Positions 1 through 9,798 of a DNA stretch of 64,000 nucleotides are shown here, one piece after another; within the stretch, counting starts at the first letter, position 1, and each line of letters starts with the position of its first letter. The DNA comes from Mangifera indica. Taxonomy: Eukaryota; Streptophyta; Magnoliopsida; Sapindales; Anacardiaceae. The notes under the pieces were generated by a model. The model did not search any database, had not been told where the DNA came from, and saw nothing but the letters and a program-made list of their open reading frames with translations. Both the position numbers and the translations under genes were made by a program. The DNA lies in contig NC_058138.1 in NCBI RefSeq assembly GCF_011075055.1, forward strand, positions 20,434,928 through 20,498,927, in the 5' to 3' direction.

Positions 1-560
1 CGATGCCACCGTAAGAGAGTATTGCCAAAAGTAAAGCCAAATCAACATTGTAAATGGATGTTGGAAGTGAGAATGGTGGCTAAGGTTGAATAATTTAAAG
101 GAACAGAAGGTGTGGGTGAAAGGAAAGAGAAATAAGAGAGTTTTTATGTAATTTAATTATTTAAAGTGTTTTTTTTAATTTTCATTAATTTGTGGTCATA
201 TTTTAATTTTAAAAATGAAATAGTAAAGGAAATAATAAATTCACTTCTTGACACTATTAAAGATTTTTTTCATTAATAATATTTTATTTTGAGTGATAAT
301 GTATTATTTATGTAATTTAGGGTAAAAAAAAGTATTTTGGGCCAAACCTTGATAGGAAAATATACTTCACTCATTCTTACTTGAGGCATAAAGGGTAAAA
401 TCTAAAGGGCGTACACTCCAATTTTTTTTGGGTAATTTTGTAAACTCATTGTATATCGAAGCCCAATTTTGGCAAACAGGGCTATTTTTATAAAAATAAC
501 CCAAATGCTATTTTACGACAATGACCCAAAGAGATTCCGGTTTTTTCTTTTTCACACACA
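1..560. other. Left-edge intergenic DNA, CSD1 upstream region
   Basis: AT-rich DNA with no supportable gene. It holds the distal promoter of the superoxide dismutase gene to the right, including one GTAC tetramer at 411-414, the core of copper-response (SPL7-type) elements; a single tetramer is weak evidence. A short minus-strand reading frame opens at an ATG at 46-48 and runs off the left edge after about 16 codons, preceded by a pyrimidine-rich stretch that could be a leader. It could be the first exon of a leftward gene, but too little is visible to call one. Confidence 0.4.
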
Positions 561-566
561 CACTTC

Positions 567-573
567 TATAAAG
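567..573 (+). promoter_or_regulatory. Probable TATA box of CSD1
   Basis: TATAAAG lies about 30 bases before a pyrimidine-rich stretch beginning near 597 that reads like a plant transcription start and leader. It is the best-placed TATA element upstream of the 5'UTR exon. The start site itself is inferred. Confidence 0.5.
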
Positions 574-596
574 CGGGGGAATCCTACTCGGCCGGC

Positions 597-3320
597 TATT
601 CACTCAGTCCTTCTGTCACTCTCTCTGTGCCTTCAACTTTGTATTATTCTCCCTTAGGGGTGTTCTGAGGTATTATTCTTCTTCTTTCTCTTTGACTTCT
701 TATCTTACTGTAGCAATTTTCTATTCAAAGAGCTTTTTATCTGATCAATATGTTTTTTTTTTTTTGGATCTTATTGAACTCTATGTTTATCTCTTGATGT
801 TTGTCTTAAAGATCTGAGATTGACTTGTATATTTCATTGTTTTTTGTGTGTGTTTGTGGGTTCGTCTGTTTATTCTCGGATCTCACCATTTTAATTTTGC
901 TCAAGGTGAGTTCTGTCGCGTTGACTGTGATTCTTATTATTTTTTTTCCTTATTTTAGTTTCATCTCTTTTGAAACTTCCTTTAAATTCTTGAGCCTGCT
1001 TAGATAACTAGAAAAAGCCTCAAGCTTGGTTTATTGATTTGTGGGTATTCCATTAAAGGGGTAATAAAGAAATGAATTTTTCAACTTTCTGTATTCCAAA
1101 GTTTCTCCCTTTTTTATTTTTGGGATATTTTTGTTTATCAAGTCTTGTCCTTTTTGAGATTGTTAAATAATTCGAACAATCTGAATTGTAGATGCTAAGT
1201 GCATTATTCAAATTTCCGCTGCTAGTGCTAAGTCTTTTGGTTCTGTCCTTTGCTTTAGACTTCAGCTAGAGTGATTTAACTTTTTATATCCGAATCATGT
1301 CTGTTGTTTGCACCATTGCTTTGTATTAGTTCAGTTGGGAAATATTGTAATATGCACACTATTTCTGAATTGTGAAAAGTGAAGCTACTCAAAGCTATAA
1401 CCCAGTATTGTTTTGAGGGAAAATGATGCTACTTGAATCTTGGAGACTTTGGGAATGATATTTAGCTGGATCATTTATGGTGCTATTTCTACTTCAGTAA
1501 TGATTAGTCTTGACCAGCTGTCTTTTATTCTATTCGATATGCAATGTGTTTTCTTCTGTCTGCTTTCGGTGGCACTGCTATTATGTGGTGATTATTGCTT
1601 TGACAATACATTGGCAAATCTAATATTTGTACTCTTTAGATCACATAGAACAATGGTGAAAGCTGTTGCCGTACTTAGCTCTAGTGAGGGTGTCAAGGGA
1701 ACAGTATATTTTGCCCAGGAAGGCGATGGTAATTGAATTGCGGGTTTATTTTTGTTGAAGTTATTGAGCTTTTTCTTGTCCAAAGTAATAATATTATTTC
1801 TGTTCCAGGTCCAACTACTGTAACTGGAACCCTTTCTGGCCTTAAGCCTGGGCTTCATGGATTCCATGTTCATGCCCTTGGGGACACCACAAATGGTTGC
1901 ATGTCAACTGGTATGGTTTATTAGTTAGAATATTTCCTTTATATGCTTTTTGATATAGGGGATTGGAAGGAAACAAATTGCAATTTCGATTCTACTGAAT
2001 GACTTTTTTATTTTCAATTCATTATTGCATATCATCTTGCAGGACCTCATTTTAATCCTGCTGGCAAAGAACATGGTGCCCCAGAGGACGAGAATCGTCA
2101 TGCTGGTGATCTAGGAAATGTCAACGTTGGTGATGATGGTAGGCATTTATTACACATGCTATGGTATTAGTCATTGATTAAGATCAAAAACAATTTAACT
2201 CACAATTGCTTTTTCAGCAATTGAGACCTTGTTATGTTTATTCTTTTATGTTATTTTTCTGATCATGGGTTTTTACATAACTTGTTATCTGTGGTGCTTG
2301 ACTGAACTAATTTATTTATTAGTTTCTTTCTGGTATACTGTTATGAAGGCTTGGGCTATGTATGAATTTACAGTTTTCATTTACTTATTTTTTGTTTGTT
2401 TGCTGTCATTAACATTGTGGTTTATTTTTGTGATTCAGGCACTGTTAGCTTCACAATTGTCGACAAGCAGGTATTTGCAATCTCCTTGGCTTTAGTCTAT
2501 GTTTTGTTTCTTTTCTTATGCCCATGGATTCAACTCCAGTGCACTTCAGTTCTCATCTAATGTGTTTATATATGTGCAGATTCCTCTTACTGGACCAGAT
2601 TCAATTGTTGGACGGGCTGTTGTTGTCCATTCAGATCCTGATGATCTTGGCAAGGGTAATGTTATAGTTCTCAGATTTTGTAAATACTTTGACTCTCTGT
2701 ATGGCAACTTCTGGTTGATTTTAACTGCTGACTTCTCGAAACTTAACATATTTTAATTTGCTTTGGCTTCTGTATGTTAAGCTTGTATTCAAACATGTTT
2801 CCTATTAAAATCTTCAATTTGTTCACAAATGTTTTCATGTTTTCAGGTGGGCATGAGCTGAGCAAATCCACTGGAAATGCTGGTGGCAGAGTAGCTTGCG
2901 GTCAGTAATCCTATTCACCAACTTAAAAACATCAAACAAAATTGTTTAGTAACCATAACTGTGCACACCACCGTCAGTTGCAGATATTGGCATTAGGTTG
3001 CACGTCTGATACTATAATAAAGATGGGAATTGGCAGTAGTTTGCATTTTGATAATTTAACAAAGATGGAATTTGCAATAGTGATCACCAGCTAGGTTTGC
3101 TCGTGTCTTTGCAGGTGTAATTGGTCTCCAAGCAGCATGAAGTGCCTCGACATGGACATGGACTATAATAGATACATGATATGATGTTGAAGATACTTAT
3201 AGTCCATCAGTGCCTTAAGAGTAAATTACCCGAATAAAAAGGCTGAAACTTTGTTTTGTATTTTGGTTGGATGGTTAAATTGTGTGATCTGTTTGTCTCA
3301 TTTTTAATGAATTCCTATCA
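597..3320 (+). CDS. CSD1: Cytosolic Cu/Zn superoxide dismutase
   Basis: Converts superoxide to hydrogen peroxide and oxygen. Coding exons: 1653-1728, 1809-1910, 2043-2138, 2439-2470, 2580-2655, 2847-2900 and 3115-3140, giving 462 nt and 153 aa. The span includes an inferred leader exon (about 597-669), a 970-base 5'UTR intron (670-1639) and an approximate 3'UTR. All ligands are present: Cu at H45, H47, H62 and H119; Zn at H62, H70, H79 and D82; the disulfide pair C56-C145; active-site R142. The motif GFHVHALGD is intact. No transit peptide precedes the MVKAVAVL start, so this is the cytosolic form, not plastid CSD2. Length matches the family (about 152 aa). The split miR398-type site in the leader suggests copper-dependent regulation by miR398. 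Confidence 0.95.
655..1645 (+). promoter_or_regulatory. miR398-type target site split by the 5'UTR intron
   Basis: The leader exon ends TAGGGGTGTTCTGAG at 655-669, followed by a GT donor at 670. The next exon starts ATCACA at 1640-1645, after an AG acceptor at 1638-1639. Joined, these 21 bases pair with miR398 as I remember it with only a few mismatches or G:U pairs. In Arabidopsis CSD1 the known miR398 site is also in the 5'UTR and ends with the same ATCACA. In this gene only spliced mRNA would carry the complete site. The splice junction is inferred from consensus borders. Confidence 0.72.
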
Positions 3321-3339
3321 TGTTCTTAATCTAGTGTCT

Positions 3340-4090
3340 TCATTTGATGACAATTCATTTCTAAATGAATATAATATGGTATAAGTGGTTGATAATTTGG
3401 GTTAAATGAAAAGTAAATTCACACATAAATATTGATCAATGTTGATGAATTGGTTCAAGTTTGTTTTGAAAAAGACAAACCCTGATTAACTGAGCGATGT
3501 TGTATTCTCGGTATTCCAAAATTTTCATTTCAAAAGGGTGTTGTCCTGATTAACATTTTCCTTTACCCTACGTAGGGTATTGTCCCGCATAGTCTAAGGA
3601 ATGTTTTTATTATTAAAATTAAGAAATTATTTTATAGATTATTAAATATAAATTATTATCATGTTTGATAAAATTTAATAAAATAAATGGGTTAAATAAT
3701 TATTATATTTGGTTAGAATTAATAAAATAATATTAGTATATTATTTTATTTAAATATTTTTATATATAATTATTTTTAAATATTTTTTATGTTATTTGAT
3801 ATATTAATAGAAAATTAGATTATTTTTATCTTTAAAAAAATTAATAAATAATAATATAGTTATAATAAAATTAAAATTATTTGATAATCTTTTAATACTT
3901 AAGATTGAAATGGTAATTAGATTATATTTTATATTATTTGTCATATCATCATTGGTGATAAAAGATTATTAAAATTTTTTATTACTTATAAATCAAACAA
4001 AATAATGTAAGTATTATAAGGGAGATTACCAAAGTAATCTTTGATCTTCGATAACCAAACGACCTCTAAGGGTGCATTTTTTGTGACTAT
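3340..4090. repeat. AT-rich repeat DNA, probable MITE remnant
   Basis: No gene. The stretch around 3590-3650 and the stretch ending near 4080 resemble, in opposite orientation, the repeat units of the inverted-repeat element just to the right. This suggests a related or nested non-autonomous element. From about 3865 onward the sequence is the left part of the 4.7-kb tandem duplication. Boundaries cannot be fixed by eye. Confidence 0.4.
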
Positions 4091-4102
4091 TTTACATTGA
4101 TC

Positions 4103-4553
4103 CGACTTTCAAAAGAAATTTTTATTTGAAAGGGAATCAACATCTATAATATTGATGTAGTTTTACTTTTTCCTTTTTAGGGGGCATTTAGTTATAAGAA
4201 TGTTTTATTACCAAAATTAAAAAATTATCTTTAAGGAGCATTTAATTATGGAAATATTTTATTACCAAAATTGAAAAATTACCTCTAGAGGTCGTTTAAC
4301 TATGGAAATGTTTTATTATTAAAATAAAAAAATTACCTTTATGGAAACATAATAATAATTTATACTCAATAGCTTTTAAAATAATTTATTTTTAAAATAA
4401 TTTATCTTTAAGATAATTTATTTTTAAGGTAATTTTTTAATTTTGATAATAAAAAATTTTCATAACCAGACACCCTTAAAAAGGAAAAAATAAAACTACG
4501 TCAATATTATAGTTGTTGATTCCTTTCAAACAAAAAATTCTTTTGAAAGTCAC
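4103..4553. mobile_element. Long inverted-repeat (MITE-like) element, copy 1
   Basis: Two imperfect inverted arms of about 135 bases lie at roughly 4103-4240 and 4430-4553 and match at about 85 percent by eye. Within the left part, a unit of about 55 bases (containing ttattaccaaaatt) repeats about three times at 4180-4345. There is no coding capacity. The structure is typical of a non-autonomous element with long terminal inverted repeats, and transcribed RNA could fold into a long hairpin. It ends about 120 bases upstream of the TATA box of the + strand defensin-like gene. Confidence 0.6.
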
Positions 4554-4675
4554 ATCCCAAAATCCCAATTTGATGGCAAGATTCACCGTCTTTCCACAAA
4601 AAAGGCAAAAGGAAACCTAAAGATGATGTAACCGTAATTTGAATGAAATTGCTTGCCATTTGGGAATCATAACCC

Positions 4676-4682
4676 TATAAAA
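4676..4682 (+). promoter_or_regulatory. TATA box of DEFL gene 1a
   Basis: TATAAAA, 59 bases before the start codon at 4741 and followed by a short leader. The copy-2 equivalent at 9373-9379 is unchanged. Confidence 0.65.
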
Positions 4683-4740
4683 TGGAGCTGCTACTCTCAC
4701 TATTCCATTGACAAGATCACTCAACAAAAGAGCAGCAACA

Positions 4741-5102
4741 ATGCAGAGAACTCCTCTCAACTTATCCTTCCTTCTCATCCTAGCAGCCATTCTTTCAGGT
4801 AAAAAAAGATCTATCTGCTTATCAGTTTAGTTTATGCTAAGACGTATGTCGTCTGATTTTGATAGTAAATCTCGGCAGGCTTTCTTCATGGAGCAAGATC
4901 AAGGGAAGTAGCAGAAATGCAGATTAAAACATTGCAAAACCCTAAAGAGTCATCATTTTTAGATAAAGCTAAACGTCAGTGCTCTGAGAACGCCAACTGT
5001 GTTGACAAGTGCTCTTACCTTTGCTACATGGTACGTTGCGAAAAGGGCAAATGCTTTTGCGTGATGTCTCTAGGGTCAACTGTAGTTCTACCTTGTAACT
5101 AA
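4741..5102 (+). CDS. Defensin-like 8-Cys secreted peptide (copy 1)
   Basis: Two exons, 4741-4798 and 4879-5102 (phase-1 intron of 80 bases), encode 93 aa. The start is the ATG shortly after the TATA box; an internal ATG at 4917 gives a longer-looking single-exon frame but lacks the signal peptide. Residues 1-24 or so form a hydrophobic secretion signal rich in Leu, Ile and Ala. The rest has eight Cys spaced C-x5-C-x3-C-x3-C-x4-C-x4-C-x-C-x11-C. Signal-peptide exon, intron and Cys-rich exon is the standard architecture of plant DEFL/LCR peptides, which act in defence or cell-cell signalling in the apoplast. The specific role is unknown. The spacing departs from the classic plant defensin pattern, so the fold is inferred. 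Confidence 0.82.
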
Positions 5103-7043
5103 TGTTGGTGGGTAATCTGTGCGAAAAATCATTTTTTTTCTAATTATAATAAAATGGACTTTTTTATTTCGATCATCTTTACACTTATTCATTTTAAGCG
5201 TGTCTTAATTATCATGTGTTAATTTTGAAATCATGCACATGAGTTGAGGAACAATAAAACTATATATACTTATTTTGGATAAACAAATATATATACATTT
5301 ATATGTATTATCATGTGATTCGATAATTTTGAATTAAAAATAAAATAATATCAAATCATGTGATGATACGTATAACTGTGTATATATTTGTATACCTAAA
5401 ATAGATATATATAATACTACTCGATGAGAAATGTGTATGTTAGAAGATATGATTTTAAAATTATAATCAACATTCATAAAATTAAAATTACTATGAAAGT
5501 TTTAAAATTGAAACATATGAGTTACCAAATTTGTAACCAAAAAAAAAAAAATGACATAAGGTCATAATATCTAATTGTCGTGATCCTAAGATCTCATCTA
5601 ACTCATTTTCACTCGTTTTGACAAATGTATTAACAATTACATTTAACTTTATTCGTGTTTTTAATTAGATTTATATTTGTTTTGACGAATAAGTTTCACA
5701 GTTAATTAAATTAGACCTATCACCATTGATATTTCATCCGATTGAGAACAAGGTCATGATGAACAAAGGCTTAATAAGTCCATAATGAAGGAAGGTTTCA
5801 TATGCCAACTGAAGATTTGATTTGGGGGATTTTTGTTAATTTGATTTTTATGGTCTCACCTTTATTTAGTTCTTTGATTCAACTTTTGATTTAATTTGTT
5901 AAGCCTAAACTAGCATACTAAATTGAAAACCAATAAAAATATGTGTATATATTTTTGATACATAGATAAAAATATGTATTATCATGTATATAAAAAATTA
6001 TGTATATATATCATTGCTCAACAAGACATGTTATTCAGCCACACATAATGTATGCAGGCATTTGTTAAGTAATTTGTTTAATTTCAATTTGAGCCCCCAA
6101 CTTTGTATAATTTTTAACAACCCATTTACTTTTGAAATTTTAATTTTAGATATAATCACACGGCGACACAAATTTAAACAACAAAATTTTCGCCCACGTG
6201 TGATAACACATAGAAAACATGTTCAAGACATACACAACAACATATGATATTTCAAAGCTTCACGAATCGTTGTAAAAGATAATGTAAAAAATTGATACTA
6301 TTAAAAATTGAATCGATTAATTTAAGGGTGAATTGGTTAACTGGTTTGTTTGACAAAAAGGCTTTTGCGCCTATTTGAATTGGTGGATAAAATCTCTTCC
6401 ACATGACATGCACAATTTCCATTTTTAACAAGATCATTTGTGCAATTCATCCTAAAAATAATTACTTCCCATAGAATTAGAATCATGTAACTATTTTCTT
6501 ACCATATGAAACGAAATAGAATTTGAAGTCTAGATGAATGTACCAGGACTTATGGGTATGTAATGCTACCTATGATCCCATAAATACTGGTTCATGCAAA
6601 GGTAGGGGATCTTCTTTTCCTTTTGAAAGAACTTCAAAGTATTGTCCATTTTGGACATAGAATTCAACATGGTTTGCTTCTGGACTTTACAAATCAAAAC
6701 ACGTCTTGATAGTTTTAAGAATTTACAGACCATTTAATCAATCAAATCCTTTTACACCTAACTAATATGGAATACATAAATAAAATATAAATAGATCTAA
6801 TAACATTTTTATGTTTTATCGATACGGCACTTGTCTAAGGGTATCACAAATTAATATATAAGATTACAAAATTAATGACAGAAAATACTGCAAAAATACA
6901 GAAAAATTGGTGTTGGAACAAAAGTTTATTCTGTTTGTAGACATTTAATTATCTACCAAACACTTAATAACTTGCACAATTGATTACATCATTTTTATTT
7001 AAAATGCATAGCACTGGTCAAAAAGATCTGCCATCCACAAAGT
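5103..7043. other. AT-rich spacer between convergent DEFL genes (copy 1)
   Basis: No gene supported. It contains the 3'UTR of the 8-Cys gene, a palindromic MITE at about 5254-5416, and a second AT-rich stretch near 5940-6010 with similar ATATGTATTATCATG motifs. The minus-strand frame at 6252-6437 has no recognisable features. The spacer is almost identical in copy 2, which reflects recent duplication or conversion and is not evidence of coding. Confidence 0.6.
5254..5416. mobile_element. Palindromic MITE (family A)
   Basis: Terminal inverted repeats of about 25 bases (ctatatatacttattttgga and its near-complement near 5390-5414) surround a palindromic core containing atcatgtgatt and its reverse complement. 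Similar elements occur near 9950, 25079, 25216, 27563 and 38205. It is non-coding. Confidence 0.55.
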
Positions 7044-8310
7044 TTAGTCACTAAGGGGACAAATACAAAATCCAGCAGCGCAGCTGCCAGTCTTATATCG
7101 ACCGCACGAGTAAGCGCAATCAGAATCTGTCCTGCAAGCTCTACCATAATCAGCCAACCATAATGGTTCTGCGCCTGCTTCTGACGATGCCAAACCTATA
7201 TCAATGTTGTTTTCGTCAGTACTGCCGCATAATTCATGCAAGGATTTAAGAAAAATATAATCTATCACTGATATTATTAGAATTTGACTACATAAATTTA
7301 AATGATGATTTAAAAGAGAGCGAGTTCTTTTAGTATTAACAACAGTAAATAGTATTTTTTACCCAAGTTTGGCCTAAAAATATTTTTCATTTAAAATTAA
7401 ACTCAGTTAAAAAATAATAACGGCTTAAAGATAAAATAGTAATTATATCTTATAGTAATTTTGAAAAAAAAAAATGCAATTATTTTATTATTTGATCTAA
7501 ATATTTTAAATATAACAATTTAATCTATAAAAAAATTTAAAGCCTCATATATTTAGAAACCACTAAATGGATTTTATAGTTGTAATACGGTATTTATACC
7601 TATAATATAATTTGTTGTATTCTATTTGATTATTTAGATGTATACCTATTATTTTAAAACTATTTAAGGATAGATTAATATTTCAAAATTAAAAAAACCT
7701 TAAACTTTTTTTAAATTTCTAATAATCTCCTAAAATTTGAAAAATTATAGTTAACTCCCTGATAAATGATTATACAATAAAACACTCTTATCTATAGAAA
7801 GAGAGGAAGAAGAGGCAAGAACGAAAAGAAAAAAAGATAAGTTGACTCTTATATTATTTTGGTATTTTAAAAATTTATTTTTAATTTTTGTTAATTTGAG
7901 ATAATGTGATAATTTTTAAAAATGAAATAATAGGAGTGAAATAATAATTTTTCTTCATAATATTTTTTTTATTAACATAATTTGATTTTTGACAAAAAAA
8001 AATATTATTTACGTTTGCTTTTTTGAAAAAAAAAAATGTTATTAATACTAACTAGAAGTGTAAAAATATTTTAAAATCAAACCTCGGATGGGAAAAAGTA
8101 ATTCACTCTATTAAAAAAGTTTTTTCCTAGTAATTAAAAATTTTATAGTATCAAGACATTTCATTTAAAAGTTTAACATAAAAGAAAAGTAAAATTTGAA
8201 AATGATATAAATCTATAGAAGAGGCAAAGAGTACCACAATCACAAGGTTCACAAATGATGATGAGAAGAACTACTACTAAGCAAGCAAGTTTGAATGATG
8301 CCTTGTCCAT
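7044..8310 (-). CDS. Defensin-like 6-Cys secreted peptide (copy 1)
   Basis: Exon 1 is 8235-8310 and exon 2 is 7044-7195, separated by a 1039-base phase-1 intron: 228 nt, 75 aa. Exon 1 encodes a hydrophobic signal peptide with a Leu/Val/Ile run. The mature part has six Cys spaced C-x5-C-x3-C-x7-C-x4-C-x-C, containing the C-x3-C and C-x-C pairs typical of cysteine-stabilised alpha-beta peptides. The extra Cys at the end of exon 1 probably belong to the signal/pro-region. A minus-strand TATAAATA at 8349-8356 gives a plausible promoter. The gene converges on the 8-Cys gene upstream of it on the + strand. Function unknown; defence or signalling is the family expectation. Confidence 0.82.
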
Positions 8311-8348
8311 TTTTTCAAGTTGATACTCTGTCAAAGAGATAGATGAAC

Positions 8349-8356
8349 TATTTATA
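8349..8356 (-). promoter_or_regulatory. TATA box of 6-Cys DEFL gene (copy 1)
   Basis: TATAAATA on the minus strand, about 40 bases upstream of the start codon. The matching position in copy 2 carries a substitution (see 12984-12991). Confidence 0.6.
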
Positions 8357-8493
8357 GCACTAGTCAATATTTGTACACATATATAACTTCTAGTTACCAT
8401 AATTTTATCAAACATATATAAGGTAAGGGGTTTATTTTTAAGGGAAATAATGATCTTCTAGTAATATAAGATTTTTAGTTTTTGGGTAACATG

Positions 8494-8494
<1 letters not shown>

Positions 8495-8524
<30 letters not shown>
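8495..8524. repeat. (AT)n microsatellite
   Basis: An uninterrupted AT dinucleotide run of about 30 bases near the right end of duplication copy 1. The same place in copy 2 (about 13136-13163) is shorter and interrupted. Confidence 0.9.
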
Positions 8525-8526
<2 letters not shown>

Positions 8527-8794
8527 TAAAGTATCAATATATAAGAGCAATAATTACGTTTTAATTAATTAAAATTATTTTGTAATCTTTTAATACTTAA
8601 AATTGAAATGATAATTAAATTACATTTTATATTATCTCTTATATCATCATTGATGATAGAAGATCATTGAAATCTTTTATTATTTATAAATCAAACAAAA
8701 TAATGTAAGTAATAAAAAGAGATTACCAGAGTAATTTTTGATCTTCGATAACCAAACGATCTCTAAGGGTGCATTTTTTGTGACTATTTTACAT

Positions 8795-9254
8795 TGATAA
8801 AACTTTCAAAAGAAATTTTTATTTGAAAGGGAATCAACATCTATAATATTGATGTAGTTTTACTTTTTCCTTTTTAGGGGACGTTTAGTTATAAAAATGT
8901 TTTATTACCAAAATTAAAAAATTATCTTTAAAGAGCATTTAGTTATAGAAATATTTTATTACCAAAATTGAAAAATTACTTTTAGAGGTCGTTTAATTAT
9001 GGAAATATTTTATTACTAAAATCGAAAAATTATCTTTATAGAAACATAGTAATAATTTATACTCAATAATCTTTAAGGTAATTTATTTTAAAAATAATTT
9101 ATCTTTAAAGTAATTTATCTTCAAAGTAATTTTTTAATTTTGATAATAAAAAATTTTCATAACCGAACACCCCCAAAAAGGAAAAAATAAAACTACATCA
9201 ATATTATAGTTGTTGATTCCTTTCAAACAAAAATTTCTTTTGAAAGTCACATCC
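8795..9254. mobile_element. Long inverted-repeat (MITE-like) element, copy 2
   Basis: Duplicate of the element at 4103-4553, with the same arms and internal tandem units but with many more substitutions than the adjacent gene. It ends about 120 bases upstream of the TATA box of the second 8-Cys gene. Confidence 0.6.
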
Positions 9255-9437
9255 CAAAATCCCATTTTCATGGTAAGATTCACCGTCTTTCCACAAAAAA
9301 GGCGAAAGGAAACCTAAAGATGATGTAACCGTAATTTGAATGAAATTGCTTGCCATTTTGGAATCATAACCCTATAAAATGGAGCTGCTACTCTCACTAT
9401 TCCATTGTCAAGATCATTCAACAAAAGAGCAGCAATA

Positions 9438-9798
9438 ATGCAGAGAACTCCTCTCAACTTATCCTTCCTTCTCATCCTAGCAGCCATTCTGTCACGTAAA
9501 AAAGATCTATCTGCTTATCAGTTTAGTTTATGCTAAGACGTATGTCGTCTGATTTTGATAGTAAATCTCGGCAGGCTTTCTTCATGGAGCAAGATCAAGG
9601 GAAGTAGCAGAAATGCAGATTAAAACATTGCAAAACCCTAAAGAGTCATCATTTTTAGATAAAGCTAAACGTCAGTGCTCTGAGAACGCCAACTGTGTTG
9701 ACAAGTGCTCTTACCTTTGCTACATGGTACGTTGCGAAAAGGGCAAATGCTTTTGCGTGATGTCTCTAGGGTCAACTGTAGTTCTACCTTGTAACTAA
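9438..9798 (+). CDS. Defensin-like 8-Cys secreted peptide (copy 2)
   Basis: Exons 9438-9495 and 9575-9798; 93 aa, same structure as the copy at 4741-5102. The mature Cys-rich part is identical. Two substitutions near the end of exon 1 change the last exon base from G to C, so the junction codon becomes Arg instead of Gly at residue 20, near the signal-peptide cleavage region. The donor (GTAAAA) stays usable, although the exon now ends in C, which weakens the splice consensus. TATA box and leader are conserved, so it is probably functional. Confidence 0.8.

Larger units (their letters stand above)
3865..8566. repeat. Tandem segmental duplication, copy 1
   Basis: About 4.7 kb repeated head-to-tail as 8567-13211, with equivalent positions offset by about 4696-4697 bases. 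It carries one + strand and one - strand defensin-like gene, converging on each other. The left edge is near the AT-rich motif ttaattaattaaaatt and the right edge near a run ending in attaatt, so the junction has short shared AT-rich sequence. Identity is very high from about 4740 to 7320 and visibly lower in both flanks. Edges are good to about 20 bases. Confidence 0.88.

Noticed and set aside
1..48. Possible first exon of a minus-strand gene running off the left edge
   Set aside because: Only about 16 codons are visible and they match no family I recognise; recorded as a remark only.
1592..1873. 93-codon minus-strand frame over CSD1 exons 1-2
   Set aside because: It is antisense to well-supported SOD exons and introns, with no family match.
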